A stretch of DNA of 64,000 nt from Herbaspirillum sp. alder98 (GCF_020179755.1 NZ_JAIUCY010000003.1:186001-250000); one strand, 5' to 3'. Numbered from the stretch's first letter, positions 8,805-18,240 are shown. Numbers and translations: made by a program. Notes: a model not told the origin generated them from the letters alone.

Positions 8805-10118
8805 TTACTTGTTGACCACTTCCGGCTTGGTCATCAAGGTGGCGATGGCGCCGACGACCAGCATCACTGCCAGCATGTACATGCCGATCGCGTTGCTCTT
8901 GGTCAGGTCCTTGAAGTAACCGATCAGGTACGGGCTGACAAAACCGGCCAGGTTGCCGACCGAGTTGATGGCGGCAATACCGACGGCTGCCGCAGCACCC
9001 GACAGGAAAGACGTCGGCAGCGACCAGAACAGCGGTGCGCAGGTGAGCACGCCGGCGGCGGCCAGCGACAGCGAAGCGATCGAGATCACGGTGTTGTCGG
9101 CAAACACGGCCGCGCCGATGAAGCCCACGCAACCCATCAGGGCCGGCACCACCAGGTGCCAGCGACGCTCGCGCTTCTTGTCCGCGCTGCGGCCGATCAG
9201 GTTCATGGCGACGATGGCGCAACCGAACGGAATCGCCGACAGCAAACCGATCTGCAGGTTACCTTGCACGCCGGTAGCCTTGACCAGGGTCGGCATCCAC
9301 AGCGTCAGGCCGTATTGGCCCATGACGAACGAGAAATAGATCAGGCACATCAGCCAGACGCGCGCGTCCTTGACGATGGCGCCGAAGCTGTGGGCGCTTT
9401 CCTTGCCCTTCTGGTCACCGTCGATGTCGTTCTGCAGGACCTTCTTTTCGTCGTCATTGAGCCACTTGGCGCTCTTGACGTCGTTGTCCAGATAGAACAG
9501 CGTGACCAGGCCGATCAGCACTGCCGGAATGGCTTCGATGACGAACATCCATTGCCAGCCGTGCATGCCGCTGTCACCGTGGAAGGCGTCCATGATCCAG
9601 CCCGACAGCGGGTTGCCCAGGATGCCGGCTACCGGAATACCGGACATGAACACGGCGATCACCTTGGCGCGGCGATGCGACGGGAACCAGTAGGTCAGGT
9701 ACAGGATGATGCCGGGATAGAAACCGGCTTCGGCCAGGCCCAGCAGGAAACGCAGCACATAGAACTGGGTCGGTGTCTCGATGAACATGAAGCAAGCCGA
9801 CAGGATGCCCCAGGTGATCATGATGCGGGCGATCCACACGCGCGCGCCGACCTTGTGCATCAGGATGTTGGAAGGCACCTCGAACAGGAAGTAGCCGATG
9901 AAGAACAGGCCGGCGCCCAGGCCGAACACGGTTTCCGAAAAGCCCAGGTCGACCGACATCTGCAGCTTGGCGAAGCCGACGTTGACGCGATCCAGATAGG
10001 CAATCACGTAACACAGCATCAGGAATGGCATGATGCGCCAGAAGACCTTGCGGTACAGGCCGTCCTTGGCCTGGTCGTTGACGCCGGAAACGGCGCCGTT
10101 ATTGGTTACGGTGGTCAT
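8805..10118 (-). CDS. MFS transporter, anion:cation symporter (sugar-acid) type
   Basis: A 437-residue major facilitator with 12 predicted spans. The N-terminal half has the family signature WRIMPFLMLCYVIAYLDRVNVGFAK, and the loop between spans 2 and 3 reads GYFLFEVPSNILMHKVGARVWIARIM. Both are typical of the ACS family that imports aldonates, tartrate, phthalate and similar carboxylic acids with protons. Placed inside the tetronate cluster it is the probable L-threonate or D-erythronate importer. The start is the ATG at 10118, preceded by GGGAGAAG. An upstream in-frame ATG at 10190 would add 24 residues without a ribosome site. It is separated from otnC by 246 bases, so it may have its own promoter. 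Confidence 0.88.
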   Translation of the reverse strand: MTTVTNNGAVSGVNDQAKDGLYRKVFWRIMPFLMLCYVIAYLDRVNVGFAKLQMSVDLGFSETVFGLGAGLFFIGYFLFEVPSNILMHKVGARVWIARIMITWGILSACFMFIETPTQFYVLRFLLGLAEAGFYPGIILYLTYWFPSHRRAKVIAVFMSGIPVAGILGNPLSGWIMDAFHGDSGMHGWQWMFVIEAIPAVLIGLVTLFYLDNDVKSAKWLNDDEKKVLQNDIDGDQKGKESAHSFGAIVKDARVWLMCLIYFSFVMGQYGLTLWMPTLVKATGVQGNLQIGLLSAIPFGCAIVAMNLIGRSADKKRERRWHLVVPALMGCVGFIGAAVFADNTVISIASLSLAAAGVLTCAPLFWSLPTSFLSGAAAAVGIAAINSVGNLAGFVSPYLIGYFKDLTKSNAIGMYMLAVMLVVGAIATLMTKPEVVNK

Positions 10119-10364
10119 GCTACGACTTCTCCCTAAGAAGGTTTGGGCCATTTGTGGCGGCCGCTGGTTACTTGGTGCCGGCATCTGCATACAGGCAATT
10201 TATGGATTCAACATGAGGCGTCATCGGGTTGCAGACTGCCAACGATGCTGGCGCGCACGCGGGATGACATCCCGGTGTCGACGGCGGAAAAACGATGAAC
10301 GGCTTTCAAGATTGATCGTCCGGTCTTGTGCCGGCTCTGGTGCTGCGAGACCCGTGGCGCCTAC

Positions 10365-11000
10365 TTACCAGCGCGCCTTGAACGTATCCCGCAGTTCTTG
10401 CAAGGCACTCTCTTCGAGGGCGGTTGTGCCGCCTGAGAGATGCCACAACTTGGCGGTTTCCTCGAGCTCTTCGAGCGCGAAGGCTGCCTTCGATACCGAG
10501 CTTTCCCACACCACCGGACCGAGTCGTTCCAGCAGCACGCCACGCACCTTGCCGGCCAGGCGACTGACCTGCTCGGCCACCTCGGGCGCACCCGGGCGCG
10601 CATAACGGATCAGCGGGATGTGGCCGACCTTCATCACGTAGTACGGCGTGATGGGCGGCAGCACGTCGTCTTCTTTCCAGACGCCCCTGATGCTCAGGTT
10701 GACCAGGTAAGACGAATGGGTGTGCACCACCGCATGCATTTCAGGATTGTTGTCGTACACCGCGCGATGCAGCACCAGCGTCTTGGACGGCTTGTCGCCA
10801 CTGATCCAGTTGCCGCCGGCATCGACCTTGGAGATCGCGGCCGGATCGAGGAAACCGAGGCAGGCATCGGTGGGCGTGATCAGCCAGCCGTCATCGAGAC
10901 GGGCGCTGATGTTGCCGGCCGAACCGACCGTATAACCGCGATTGAACAGCGATCCGCCAATGCGGCAAATCTCTTCGCGCAGCTTGGCTTCGGCGCTCAT
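10365..11000 (-). CDS. otnC: 3-oxo-tetronate 4-phosphate decarboxylase, class II aldolase fold
   Basis: A 211-residue class II aldolase/adducin domain protein. It has the phosphate-binding loop GSAGNISAR (26-34), the metal histidines in HTHSSYL (His93, His95) and a later histidine in the C-terminal third. In the tetronate pathway OtnC decarboxylates 3-oxo-tetronate 4-phosphate to dihydroxyacetone phosphate. Its ATG overlaps the otnK stop by four bases (ATGA), so the two are translationally coupled, which strongly supports the OtnK-OtnC pairing. L-fuculose-phosphate aldolase is the general family name. Confidence 0.9.
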   Translation of the reverse strand: MSAEAKLREEICRIGGSLFNRGYTVGSAGNISARLDDGWLITPTDACLGFLDPAAISKVDAGGNWISGDKPSKTLVLHRAVYDNNPEMHAVVHTHSSYLVNLSIRGVWKEDDVLPPITPYYVMKVGHIPLIRYARPGAPEVAEQVSRLAGKVRGVLLERLGPVVWESSVSKAAFALEELEETAKLWHLSGGTTALEESALQELRDTFKARW

Positions 11001-12283
11001 GCTGCCTGTCCGTCCAGGTAACGCAGTGCCTTCTCGAAGAAATCGACGCTGCCGAAGTTGCCCGACTTCAGGGCCAGTGCGACCGGCTCGTCATCCAGCG
11101 TGGCGGTAGCCGGCACGCCCGGATCGATCTGCGGGCCGATACGCAGCGCGCGCACATCCAGCGCCTGCACCACCGCGCCCGAGGTCTCGCCACCGGCAAC
11201 CACGAAACGACGCACGCCCCGCTGGCGCAGACCGGCGGCAATCGCTGCCAGCGCCTGTTCGACCAGGTGTCCGGCCTTGGCCACGCCCAGTTCTTTCTGG
11301 ACCGCCTTGACTTCGTCGGGGGTCGCGGTAGCGTAGATCAGCACCGGCTCGCTGGCGATGCGCTCGTCGGCGAAAGCCAATGCCTGCTGCACCACGTCTT
11401 CACCGCGGGCCAGCGCCAGCGGATCGATACGGAACGAGGGATGACGGCTGTTCCATTCGGCCACCTGGGCGTTGGTCGCCTTGGAGGCGCTACCGGCCAG
11501 CACCACCGACAGGCCGCCGACCTTGGGCAATTGTGCGGCTTCGCCGACGGCATGCAGCAAGCCGGCGCGACGGAAGTTCTCCGGCAGGCCCAGTGCCACG
11601 CCGGAGCCGCCGGTGATCAGCTTCAGTTCGGCGCAGGCTTCGCCCAGCGTGAACAGATCCTTGTCCGACACAGCGTCGGCGATGGCCATCCTGACCCCGG
11701 CGGCGCGCAATGCGGCGAAGCTTTCCTGGGTCGCGGCAGCGCCACGCGCGATGGCATCGTAGCGCACCAGGCCGACCTTGGACGGCGTCTGGCGTTGCAG
11801 CACGCGCACCAGGTTGGCGTCGGTCATCGGCGTCAGCGGATGATTTTCCATGCCCGATTCATTGAGCAGGCCATCGGCCACGAACAGGTAACCGCGATAG
11901 ATGGTGCGGCCATTCTCGGGAAAAGCCGGGCAAGCGATGGTGAAGTCCTGGCCCAGTTCCTTCAACAGCGCATCGGTGACCTGGCCGATATTACCGGCGT
12001 CGGTCGAATCGAAGGTCGAGCAATACTTGAAGAAGAACTGGGTGCAACCCTGCTGCTGCAGCCAGCGCAGGGCGGCCAGCGATTGCTCGATGGCCTCGGC
12101 GGCTGGAATGGTGCGCGACTTCAGGGCAATCACCAGCGCGTCGGCTGCCACAGCAGGGATCTCGGCCGGCACGCCAATGGTCTGGACGGTGCGCATACCG
12201 CCGCGCACCAGCATGTTGGCCAGGTCGGTGGCGCCGGTGAAATCATCGGCGATACAACCCAGCAGGGGACGTGATTGGGACAT
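10997..12283 (-). CDS. otnK: 3-oxo-tetronate kinase, four-carbon acid sugar kinase family
   Basis: A 428-residue protein of the former DUF1537 family. The N-terminal substrate domain opens with LGCIADDFTGATDLANMLV and has the conserved FKYCSTFDSTDAGNIG block. The C-terminal nucleotide-binding domain has VVAGGETSGAVVQAL (roughly 360-375). Family members phosphorylate four-carbon acid sugars. Next to otnC and otnI it is assigned as 3-oxo-tetronate 4-kinase rather than D-threonate kinase, which is usually found with a PdxA2 homologue. The start ATG at 12283 follows GGAGTACACC. It lies 28 bases after the dehydrogenase gene and clearly belongs to the same operon. Confidence 0.92.
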   Translation of the reverse strand: MSQSRPLLGCIADDFTGATDLANMLVRGGMRTVQTIGVPAEIPAVAADALVIALKSRTIPAAEAIEQSLAALRWLQQQGCTQFFFKYCSTFDSTDAGNIGQVTDALLKELGQDFTIACPAFPENGRTIYRGYLFVADGLLNESGMENHPLTPMTDANLVRVLQRQTPSKVGLVRYDAIARGAAATQESFAALRAAGVRMAIADAVSDKDLFTLGEACAELKLITGGSGVALGLPENFRRAGLLHAVGEAAQLPKVGGLSVVLAGSASKATNAQVAEWNSRHPSFRIDPLALARGEDVVQQALAFADERIASEPVLIYATATPDEVKAVQKELGVAKAGHLVEQALAAIAAGLRQRGVRRFVVAGGETSGAVVQALDVRALRIGPQIDPGVPATATLDDEPVALALKSGNFGSVDFFEKALRYLDGQAA

Positions 12284-12311
12284 GGTGTACTCCGTTCTGA
12301 TGGGATGCGAC

Positions 12312-13208
12312 TTACTTGGCCTTGGCCGGCGGCAGGTCGATGCCCGGGAAGATCTTGATCACGGCGGAATCGTCCTCGCCGCCATGGCCGGCGGTGGACG
12401 CCATCATGAACATCTGGTGGGCAGCCGCCGACAGCGGCAGCGGGAACTTGCTGCGGCGCGCGGTATCGAGCACCAGACCCAGATCCTTGACGAAGATGTC
12501 CACGGCCGACAGCGGGGTGTAGTCGCCGTTGAGGATGTGCGGCACGCGGTTTTCGAACATCCACGAATTGCCGGCACTGTGGGTGATGACGTCGTACAGC
12601 GCATCGGCATTGACGCCTTCGCGCAGGCCCAGCGCCATCGCTTCAGCCGAAGCGGCGATGTGCACGCCGGCCAGCAACTGGTTGATGATCTTGACCTTGG
12701 AACCGACGCCATGCACGTCGCCCAGGCGATAGACCTTGCCGGCCATGCCCGCGAGCACGTCTTCGATCTTGGCATAGACTTCGGCAGGACCGGAGGTCAT
12801 CATGGTCATTTCGCCCGATGCGGCGCGCGCAGCGCCACCCGACACCGGGGCATCCAGCAGCAGCAATCCCTTTTCGGCCAGGCGATGGCCCAGGTCGACC
12901 GCAAAGTCCGGCGCCACGGTGGCGCTCGAGATCACGACGCTGCCCGGCTTCAAGGTCGACACCACGCCGTTCTCGCCGAACAGGACGGTTTCGGTCTGGG
13001 CGGCATTGACCACCAGGGTGATCACCACGTCGACCGCGCTGCCCATGGCAGCCGGGCTGGCGCAGGCGACGCCGCCGGCGGCGGCAAACTTGGCCAGCAC
13101 TTCCTGGCGCACGTCACAGGCGTGCACGTTGAAACCTGCACGCAACAGCGAATTGGCCACGCCAAAGCCCATTGCACCCAAACCGATCACACCTACGTTT
13201 CTGGACAT
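12312..13208 (-). CDS. ltnD: L-threonate (or D-erythronate) dehydrogenase, beta-hydroxyacid type
   Basis: A 298-residue beta-hydroxyacid dehydrogenase. The NAD-binding motif GLGAMG is at 9-14, the substrate-binding loop DAPVSGG at 119-125, and the catalytic lysine is Lys173 in GSKVKIINQLL. It should oxidise the sugar acid at C2 to 2-oxo-tetronate, the first step of the pathway. LtnD and DenD proteins belong to the same family and differ in substrate, so the name ltnD is by context and overall likeness. A start at 13208 is favoured by AAGGAGACAGCA directly upstream. The longer frame to 13268 lacks a ribosome site. First gene of the catabolic operon. Confidence 0.87.
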   Translation of the reverse strand: MSRNVGVIGLGAMGFGVANSLLRAGFNVHACDVRQEVLAKFAAAGGVACASPAAMGSAVDVVITLVVNAAQTETVLFGENGVVSTLKPGSVVISSATVAPDFAVDLGHRLAEKGLLLLDAPVSGGAARAASGEMTMMTSGPAEVYAKIEDVLAGMAGKVYRLGDVHGVGSKVKIINQLLAGVHIAASAEAMALGLREGVNADALYDVITHSAGNSWMFENRVPHILNGDYTPLSAVDIFVKDLGLVLDTARRSKFPLPLSAAAHQMFMMASTAGHGGEDDSAVIKIFPGIDLPPAKAK

Positions 13209-13296
13209 TGCTGTCTCCTTTCGAAGGCGCTGCTGCCGGGATGCGTCCTGATGCTCGCTCCCGCGCAAACTACCGCGCCGGTTGATGATATGGCGT

Positions 13297-13309
13297 CGTG
13301 ATGATCACG
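13297..13309. promoter_or_regulatory. Candidate GntR operator upstream of ltnD
   Basis: Perfect palindrome CGTGAT-G-ATCACG with 6-bp arms and a single central base. It lies in the 145-base gap between the regulator gene and ltnD, about 90 bases before the ltnD start. This is a typical position for a site of the adjacent GntR repressor. Confidence 0.4.
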
Positions 13310-13353
13310 CCGCCGCTGTGTTCAAAACCAGATGCCAGGCCATGCCTGGCGAA

Positions 13354-14079
13354 TCATTCCTGCTGCCCCTGGCTGAGGCGGCGCGCCGCATTGAACATAT
13401 GCGTCTGCGCTGCATTGCGCGCGGCCATTTCGTCACCGGCGCGAATGGCCGCCACGATGGCTTCATGCTCTTCGCGCACCTGGCGCGAAAAATCCTCGTA
13501 GCGCGCTTCGTTGCCGCGCGTGATCGCCGTGGCCGCTTCCAGGTACTGCGCCAGGAAGTCGAGCGTCTTGATGAAATACGGGTTGCGCGTGGCCTGCGCC
13601 AGCGCCTGGTGAAAGGCCACATCGGCCTGCACCCCGTCGCCGCCAGCGGCGACATCCTGACCGATGCGCGCCAGCGCCGAATCGATGGCGACGATATCGT
13701 CATCGGTACGACGCTTGGCTGCCTGCGCTGCGACTTCGGCTTCGATGGCGCGCCGCAATTCGACAATCTGCAGCACCGCGTCGGGCGAACTCACTTCGGC
13801 ATAATCGATGCGCAGCGGCTTGATACCGGCCTGCCCCGTCACGAACACACCACTGCCCTGGCGCGGCTCGACCACGCCTTCATGCCGCAGGCGTGCAATC
13901 GCTTCTCGCACTACCGTGCGGCTGACACCGAATTCTTGCGCCAGGACCAGTTCAGTGGGCAGCTTGCTGCCACGGGGAAAAGCACCTTCATCGATCTTTT
14001 CCAGCAATTGCCTGGCAACGGTCTCGCTGAGCGCCTGTGCTGGGATCTTCTGAAACATGCTGTCTCGAGTCGTTTTCAT
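13354..14079 (-). CDS. GntR-family regulator (FadR/FCD subfamily) of the tetronate cluster
   Basis: A 241-residue regulator. An N-terminal winged helix (residues about 12-80) carries PRGSKLPTELVLAQEFGVSRTVVREAIARLRHEGVVEPRQGSGVFV, the GntR signature. The C-terminal all-helical FCD ligand domain has metal-type residues in DVAFHQALAQATRNPYF and a late H in EHEAIVAAI. It probably senses a four-carbon sugar acid and represses the neighbouring ltnD-otnKC operon and perhaps itself. The ATG at 14079 follows GGATAACCTG. It is transcribed in the same direction as the pathway genes and divergently from the 5'-nucleotidase gene. Confidence 0.9.
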   Translation of the reverse strand: MKTTRDSMFQKIPAQALSETVARQLLEKIDEGAFPRGSKLPTELVLAQEFGVSRTVVREAIARLRHEGVVEPRQGSGVFVTGQAGIKPLRIDYAEVSSPDAVLQIVELRRAIEAEVAAQAAKRRTDDDIVAIDSALARIGQDVAAGGDGVQADVAFHQALAQATRNPYFIKTLDFLAQYLEAATAITRGNEARYEDFSRQVREEHEAIVAAIRAGDEMAARNAAQTHMFNAARRLSQGQQE

Positions 14080-14278
14080 CAGGTTATCCGGTCATCATAC
14101 AAATTAAATTAGAGCCCGGCAATGCGAATTTTTCATATTTACCCGGCAGAAACAGTGGATTATCGGGAGATATGAAAGACGTTAGATACAAATGAAGTGA
14201 AACCCGGGATCAATTCCGAAAGATTACTTCAAACCGTATCCGCCTTGCCGTGCATGGAAAGCGGTGACAGACGCCATT

Positions 14279-14309
14279 TTGCCAGCGCGGGGCGGCTAGC
14301 CACTACAAT
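14279..14309 (+). promoter_or_regulatory. Candidate sigma-70 promoter of the 5'-nucleotidase gene
   Basis: TTGCCA (14279-14284) and TACAAT (14304-14309) each match the consensus hexamer at five of six places. The spacer is 19 bases, longer than ideal. It ends 29 bases before the ATG at 14339. Confidence 0.35.
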
Positions 14310-14338
14310 CACGTTTTCCCTGTTGCCGTCAGCCGCCC

Positions 14339-15280
14339 ATGCCTTACGACCTTTCAGACAAACTCGTCATCGCCATTTCCTCGCGCGCCCTGTTCGACCT
14401 GGAGACGGAAAACACTATCTACGACGAGCAAGGCGTGGATGCCTATTCGCAATACCAGCGCCTGCACGAAACCGACGCGCTGCAACCGGGCACCGCCTTC
14501 CCGCTGGTCAAGGCGCTGCTGCGGCTCAATGACTTGATTCCCGACCGGCGGCTGGTGGAGGTGGTGGTAATCTCGCGCAACACGCCCGATACGGGGCTGC
14601 GCGCCTTCAACGCCATCGCCGCCCACAAGCTCGATATCAGCCGCGCGGCCTTCACCGGTGGCGCCGCCACCGCGCCTTACCTGCAAGCGTTCAAGATCGA
14701 CCTGTTCCTGTCACGCGATACGCGCGACGTGCAGGACGCCATCGACGCCGGCGTGGCCGCCGCCCAGCTCTATACCGCGCCGTTGCAATATAACGCGCCC
14801 GAGAAGCAGATCCGCATCGCCTTCGATGGCGATGCCGTGCTGTTCTCGCCCGAGTCCGAACGCATCTTTGCCGAAAAGGGCCTGGAGGCATTTGCCCGGC
14901 ATGAGCAGCGTCATCGCAACAAAGCCATGAAGGAAGGCCCGTTCGCCAAGCTGCTGCTGGCGCTGTCGGCCATCCAGAAACAGTTTCCGGCCAATGAGTG
15001 CCCGGTGCGCATCGCCATCGTCACCGCCCGCAACAGCCCGGCGCACCAGCGCGTCATTCACACTTTGCGCACCTGGAACGTCACGGTCGACGAAGCATTC
15101 TTCCTGGGCGGACTGAAAAAGACCGAGGTGCTGCAGGCGTTTGGCGCCCACATGTTCTTCGATGACCAGGAAGGCCATGTCGAGACGGCGGCGGTAGTGG
15201 TGCCGTCGGGGCGGGTGCCCTATAAAGGTGGCGCGCTGGCGGCCCCCGCCCGCAAGACCGGCGCCGCCGGACGTCCTTGA
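14339..15280 (+). CDS. 5'-nucleotidase, cytosolic NT5C1 type
   Basis: A 313-residue protein of the 5'-nucleotidase family PF06189, related to animal cytosolic 5'-nucleotidase IA. The conserved blocks include VIAISSRALFDLETEN at the N-terminus, ISRNTPDTGLRAFNAIAAH, the FTGG loop (which follows SRAA), FLSRDTRDVQDAIDAG and the IRIAFDGDAVLFSPESE strand that holds catalytic aspartates. It should hydrolyse nucleoside 5'-monophosphates in the cytoplasm, feeding nucleoside salvage. The ATG at 14339 is clear, and the usual family length is about 310. The next gene starts 13 bases later, so the pair is co-transcribed. Confidence 0.88.
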   Translation: MPYDLSDKLVIAISSRALFDLETENTIYDEQGVDAYSQYQRLHETDALQPGTAFPLVKALLRLNDLIPDRRLVEVVVISRNTPDTGLRAFNAIAAHKLDISRAAFTGGAATAPYLQAFKIDLFLSRDTRDVQDAIDAGVAAAQLYTAPLQYNAPEKQIRIAFDGDAVLFSPESERIFAEKGLEAFARHEQRHRNKAMKEGPFAKLLLALSAIQKQFPANECPVRIAIVTARNSPAHQRVIHTLRTWNVTVDEAFFLGGLKKTEVLQAFGAHMFFDDQEGHVETAAVVVPSGRVPYKGGALAAPARKTGAAGRP

Positions 15281-15293
15281 ATAGAGACTGCCC

Positions 15294-16871
15294 ATGGAAA
15301 CCGAACTCAAGCTGTTGCTATCCCCGGCGCATGCCCAGGCGTTGCGCCATCACCCGCTGCTGGCGCGTCACGCAGAAGCGCCGCCCCTTACCAAGGACCA
15401 GACCGGGGTCTACTTCGATACCCCTGAACTGGAGCTGCGCCAGCACGACGCCGGCTTGCGCGTGCGGCGCACCGGCCAGGAGTACATCCAGACACTGAAG
15501 GCCGGCGGTGGCGTGCAAGGCGGCCTGCATCAGCGCAACGAATGGGAGTCGCCGGTGCCGGGCGAACAGCCGGACCTGGCGTTGCTGCGCCAGTTGATGC
15601 CGGACGACGCCGCGCTGGCCGCACGCGTACTGACCCCGGATATTGCGGGACGCCTGACGGCCATCTTCGCCACCCGCATCCAGCGCACGATCTGGGACCT
15701 GGTCCTGGACGACGGCAGCACGGTCGAATTCGTGCTCGACCAGGGCACGGTCGAACACGCCCAGCGCCAAGTTCCGATCTGCGAGATCGAGCTGGAACTG
15801 AAACAGGGCGATCCCCTGGCGCTGTTCGACTTCGCACTGGCGCTGCTGCGCGACATCCCCCTGCGCATCGGCGTGCAGAGCAAGGCTCAGCGAGGCTATG
15901 CGCTGTATCACGCGCAACTGCGCCAGCAGCGTGGCGAACCCGCGCTGTCATCGGATTCAAGCAAGGCCAGGCCACTGCATCTGTCGAAGAAAGCGGGATT
16001 GGAGCAAGCCTTCGGCGCCATCGTCGGCAATTGCCTGGAGCAGGTCCTGGCCAACGATATCGCCGACGGCGACCCGCAGGATATCGAACGCCTGCACCAG
16101 ATGCGCGTCGGCGTGCGCAGACTGCGCTCGGGGCTGCGCCTGTTCGATGAAGTGATCGCACTGCCCGAGGCGCTGAGCGACGAGATCGAGTGGCTCTCGG
16201 AGAGCATCGGTGCGGCACGCGACTGGGATGTATTGGCCGACTCCACGCTGGCCAGCCTGCCCACCCTGGAGCGCAGCGACGCCATCGACATCGCGGCCCT
16301 GCAGGCGGCTGCGCGCAAGCGGGCGCGGGCGCTGCACGCCAGTTCGGCGCAGGCGGTAGCGTCGCCGCGCATGACCGCGCTGGTGTTGCAACTGTCGCGT
16401 TGGCTGCTGGCCTCGCAATGGCGTAACGCCATGAGCCAGTCGCAGCGTACCGCGCTCGAACAGCCATTGATGGACTTCGTGCACGACCGTTTGCATCATG
16501 ACGCGCAACGCCTGCAGAAGCGCGGACGCAAGATGGAAGACGACACCGAGTCCCGGCATCGCACGCGGATCGCGGCCAAGAAGCTGCGTTACGACACCGA
16601 GTTCTTCCATGCGGTGCTGGACCAGCGCGACAGCAAGCCTTTCCTCAAGGCGCTGTCGCGACTGCAGGATCAACTGGGCGAGATGAACGACATCGCCGTG
16701 GCCGAACGCCTGCTGCAGGAGCTGCGTCGCAGCCATCCGGCATTGGGAAGCGGCGTGGCGTTTGCGCGCGGCCACCTGGCCGCGCAGGCAGCGCACGGCC
16801 AGGCCAAGGGACGCAAGTTGTGGAAGAAGTGGAAAGGGCTGATGCTGCCCCGGGTGCTCACTGCAACATGA
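15294..16871 (+). CDS. CYTH-CHAD protein, inorganic triphosphatase-like
   Basis: A 525-residue two-domain protein. The N-terminal CYTH domain (about 1-210) starts with the ExExK signature (Glu2, Glu4, Lys6) and forms a metal-dependent tunnel that hydrolyses tripolyphosphate. The C-terminal CHAD domain (about 230-515) is helical and rich in conserved His, Arg and Lys (HQMRVGVRRLRSGLRLF and RHRTRIAAKKLRYDTEFF); such domains bind polyphosphate. The order and length match E. coli YgiF-like triphosphatases. Together with the upstream nucleotidase it suggests phosphate recycling. Its last 14 bases overlap the end of the convergent pelG. Confidence 0.9.
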   Translation: METELKLLLSPAHAQALRHHPLLARHAEAPPLTKDQTGVYFDTPELELRQHDAGLRVRRTGQEYIQTLKAGGGVQGGLHQRNEWESPVPGEQPDLALLRQLMPDDAALAARVLTPDIAGRLTAIFATRIQRTIWDLVLDDGSTVEFVLDQGTVEHAQRQVPICEIELELKQGDPLALFDFALALLRDIPLRIGVQSKAQRGYALYHAQLRQQRGEPALSSDSSKARPLHLSKKAGLEQAFGAIVGNCLEQVLANDIADGDPQDIERLHQMRVGVRRLRSGLRLFDEVIALPEALSDEIEWLSESIGAARDWDVLADSTLASLPTLERSDAIDIAALQAAARKRARALHASSAQAVASPRMTALVLQLSRWLLASQWRNAMSQSQRTALEQPLMDFVHDRLHHDAQRLQKRGRKMEDDTESRHRTRIAAKKLRYDTEFFHAVLDQRDSKPFLKALSRLQDQLGEMNDIAVAERLLQELRRSHPALGSGVAFARGHLAAQAAHGQAKGRKLWKKWKGLMLPRVLTAT

Positions 16872-18228
16872 AGGTCTCGTATTCCAGCAGTTCCAGCTTG
16901 CGCGCCAGCAGCAAGGCGCCGGCCAGTACCACCACCAGCACCGCCAGGGCGAAACCGAAACCATAAAAGGTCGGCCCCAGCTGTATCGACAGCCAGGTCA
17001 GGGCCACGTTGAGCACGACGAACGTCGCACACAGGCCCAGCACGATGCGACGCTTGTCGAGGTAGAAGAACACGTTGAGTATGCCCAGCAGCACCACCTG
17101 CAGGCTGGCCGCGATGACATCGATGTAGAGCAGCGGCAGGTATAGCGTCGAGATGCCCAGCCAGTTCAGGATCGCTTCGCCGGTCACGATCAGCAGCAAC
17201 GTCGCGATGGCCTGGATCTTGATGATCTCGGACAATCCCAGCCGGATCGTCTGCACCATGCCGTTGCGATGTTTCTCGATGGTTTCGAGCGAAGCGCCGC
17301 CGCGCACGGCATCGTAGAAGGCGTCATAGTCCTCGACGAAATCGGTTTCCATGCGCAACAGGAAGATCGCCATGCCGGGGATGATCGCCAAGTACGCCAG
17401 GAACACCGGCAGGTCATAGATCACCGAGGCCCGCAGCGGGCCGATGATGGCCTGGCTGGTTTCGGGCGTGAACCAGAACATCGCCTTGTCGATCCAGATC
17501 GCCAGGTTGTACAGGAACCCGATCGCCATCAGCGACGGATACAGCCGTTCGCGCTGGAAGAATTCGAAAGAGATGAAGCGGTCCGAGCCGAAGTTACGCA
17601 GGATCAGGGCCATCATCGCCATCAACAACACCGCCTGCCCCAGGGCGAAGCCGGCCATCAATCCTTCCAGGCCCCAGCTGCGCAGCGCCAGCGCCGCCAG
17701 CACCGTGATGGCATAGCCCAGCGCATAGATCCAGAAGATCGCCTGGTACTGCTTCATGCCCGACAGAAAAATGGTGGCGATCCAGATATTGCACATGATC
17801 ACGAAACACGCCAGCAGCAGCAGTCGGTACAACAGGCTCTGCTCGGGAAACAGCAGCACCACGCACAACAGGCCCAGCACGCCGCCGGCGGCCGTGACGG
17901 CAAACGACACCGAGTGGAAGTTGGGCAGGATGGCATCATGCTGCTTCTCGAACAGCCGGTCGGCCGAGAAGCGCGTGAGCGCCAGCTGGAAGATGCCGGT
18001 CAGCACCAGCGACAACGAGATCACATAGGTGATGCTTACCTGGAACTGCACGATCACCTGCTTGGGCACGATCACGGCATAACTCATCACGCCGATGATC
18101 AGGATGCCGACGATCGACATGATCCACGGGCCGGAACTGATCAGCGCCGCATACGAATAGGCCTGCATCAGCGACAGCAGGCTGTCGCGCTTCAATATCT
18201 TGCGCAGTTCGAATCCGATACCTGCCAT
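16858..18228 (-). CDS. pelG: Pel exopolysaccharide transporter PelG
   Basis: A 456-residue integral membrane protein with about 12 spans, beginning MAGIGFELRKILKRDSLLSLM, the conserved start of PelG. It is a MATE/MOP-type inner-membrane protein that works with PelD, PelE and PelF to synthesise and move Pel across the inner membrane. It is the last gene of the pel operon, 12 bases after pelF. No terminator hairpin follows; the stop instead overlaps the convergent CYTH-CHAD gene by 14 bases. Confidence 0.94.
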   Translation of the reverse strand: MAGIGFELRKILKRDSLLSLMQAYSYAALISSGPWIMSIVGILIIGVMSYAVIVPKQVIVQFQVSITYVISLSLVLTGIFQLALTRFSADRLFEKQHDAILPNFHSVSFAVTAAGGVLGLLCVVLLFPEQSLLYRLLLLACFVIMCNIWIATIFLSGMKQYQAIFWIYALGYAITVLAALALRSWGLEGLMAGFALGQAVLLMAMMALILRNFGSDRFISFEFFQRERLYPSLMAIGFLYNLAIWIDKAMFWFTPETSQAIIGPLRASVIYDLPVFLAYLAIIPGMAIFLLRMETDFVEDYDAFYDAVRGGASLETIEKHRNGMVQTIRLGLSEIIKIQAIATLLLIVTGEAILNWLGISTLYLPLLYIDVIAASLQVVLLGILNVFFYLDKRRIVLGLCATFVVLNVALTWLSIQLGPTFYGFGFALAVLVVVLAGALLLARKLELLEYETFMLQ

Positions 18229-18240
18229 GTTCTTCTGTCC

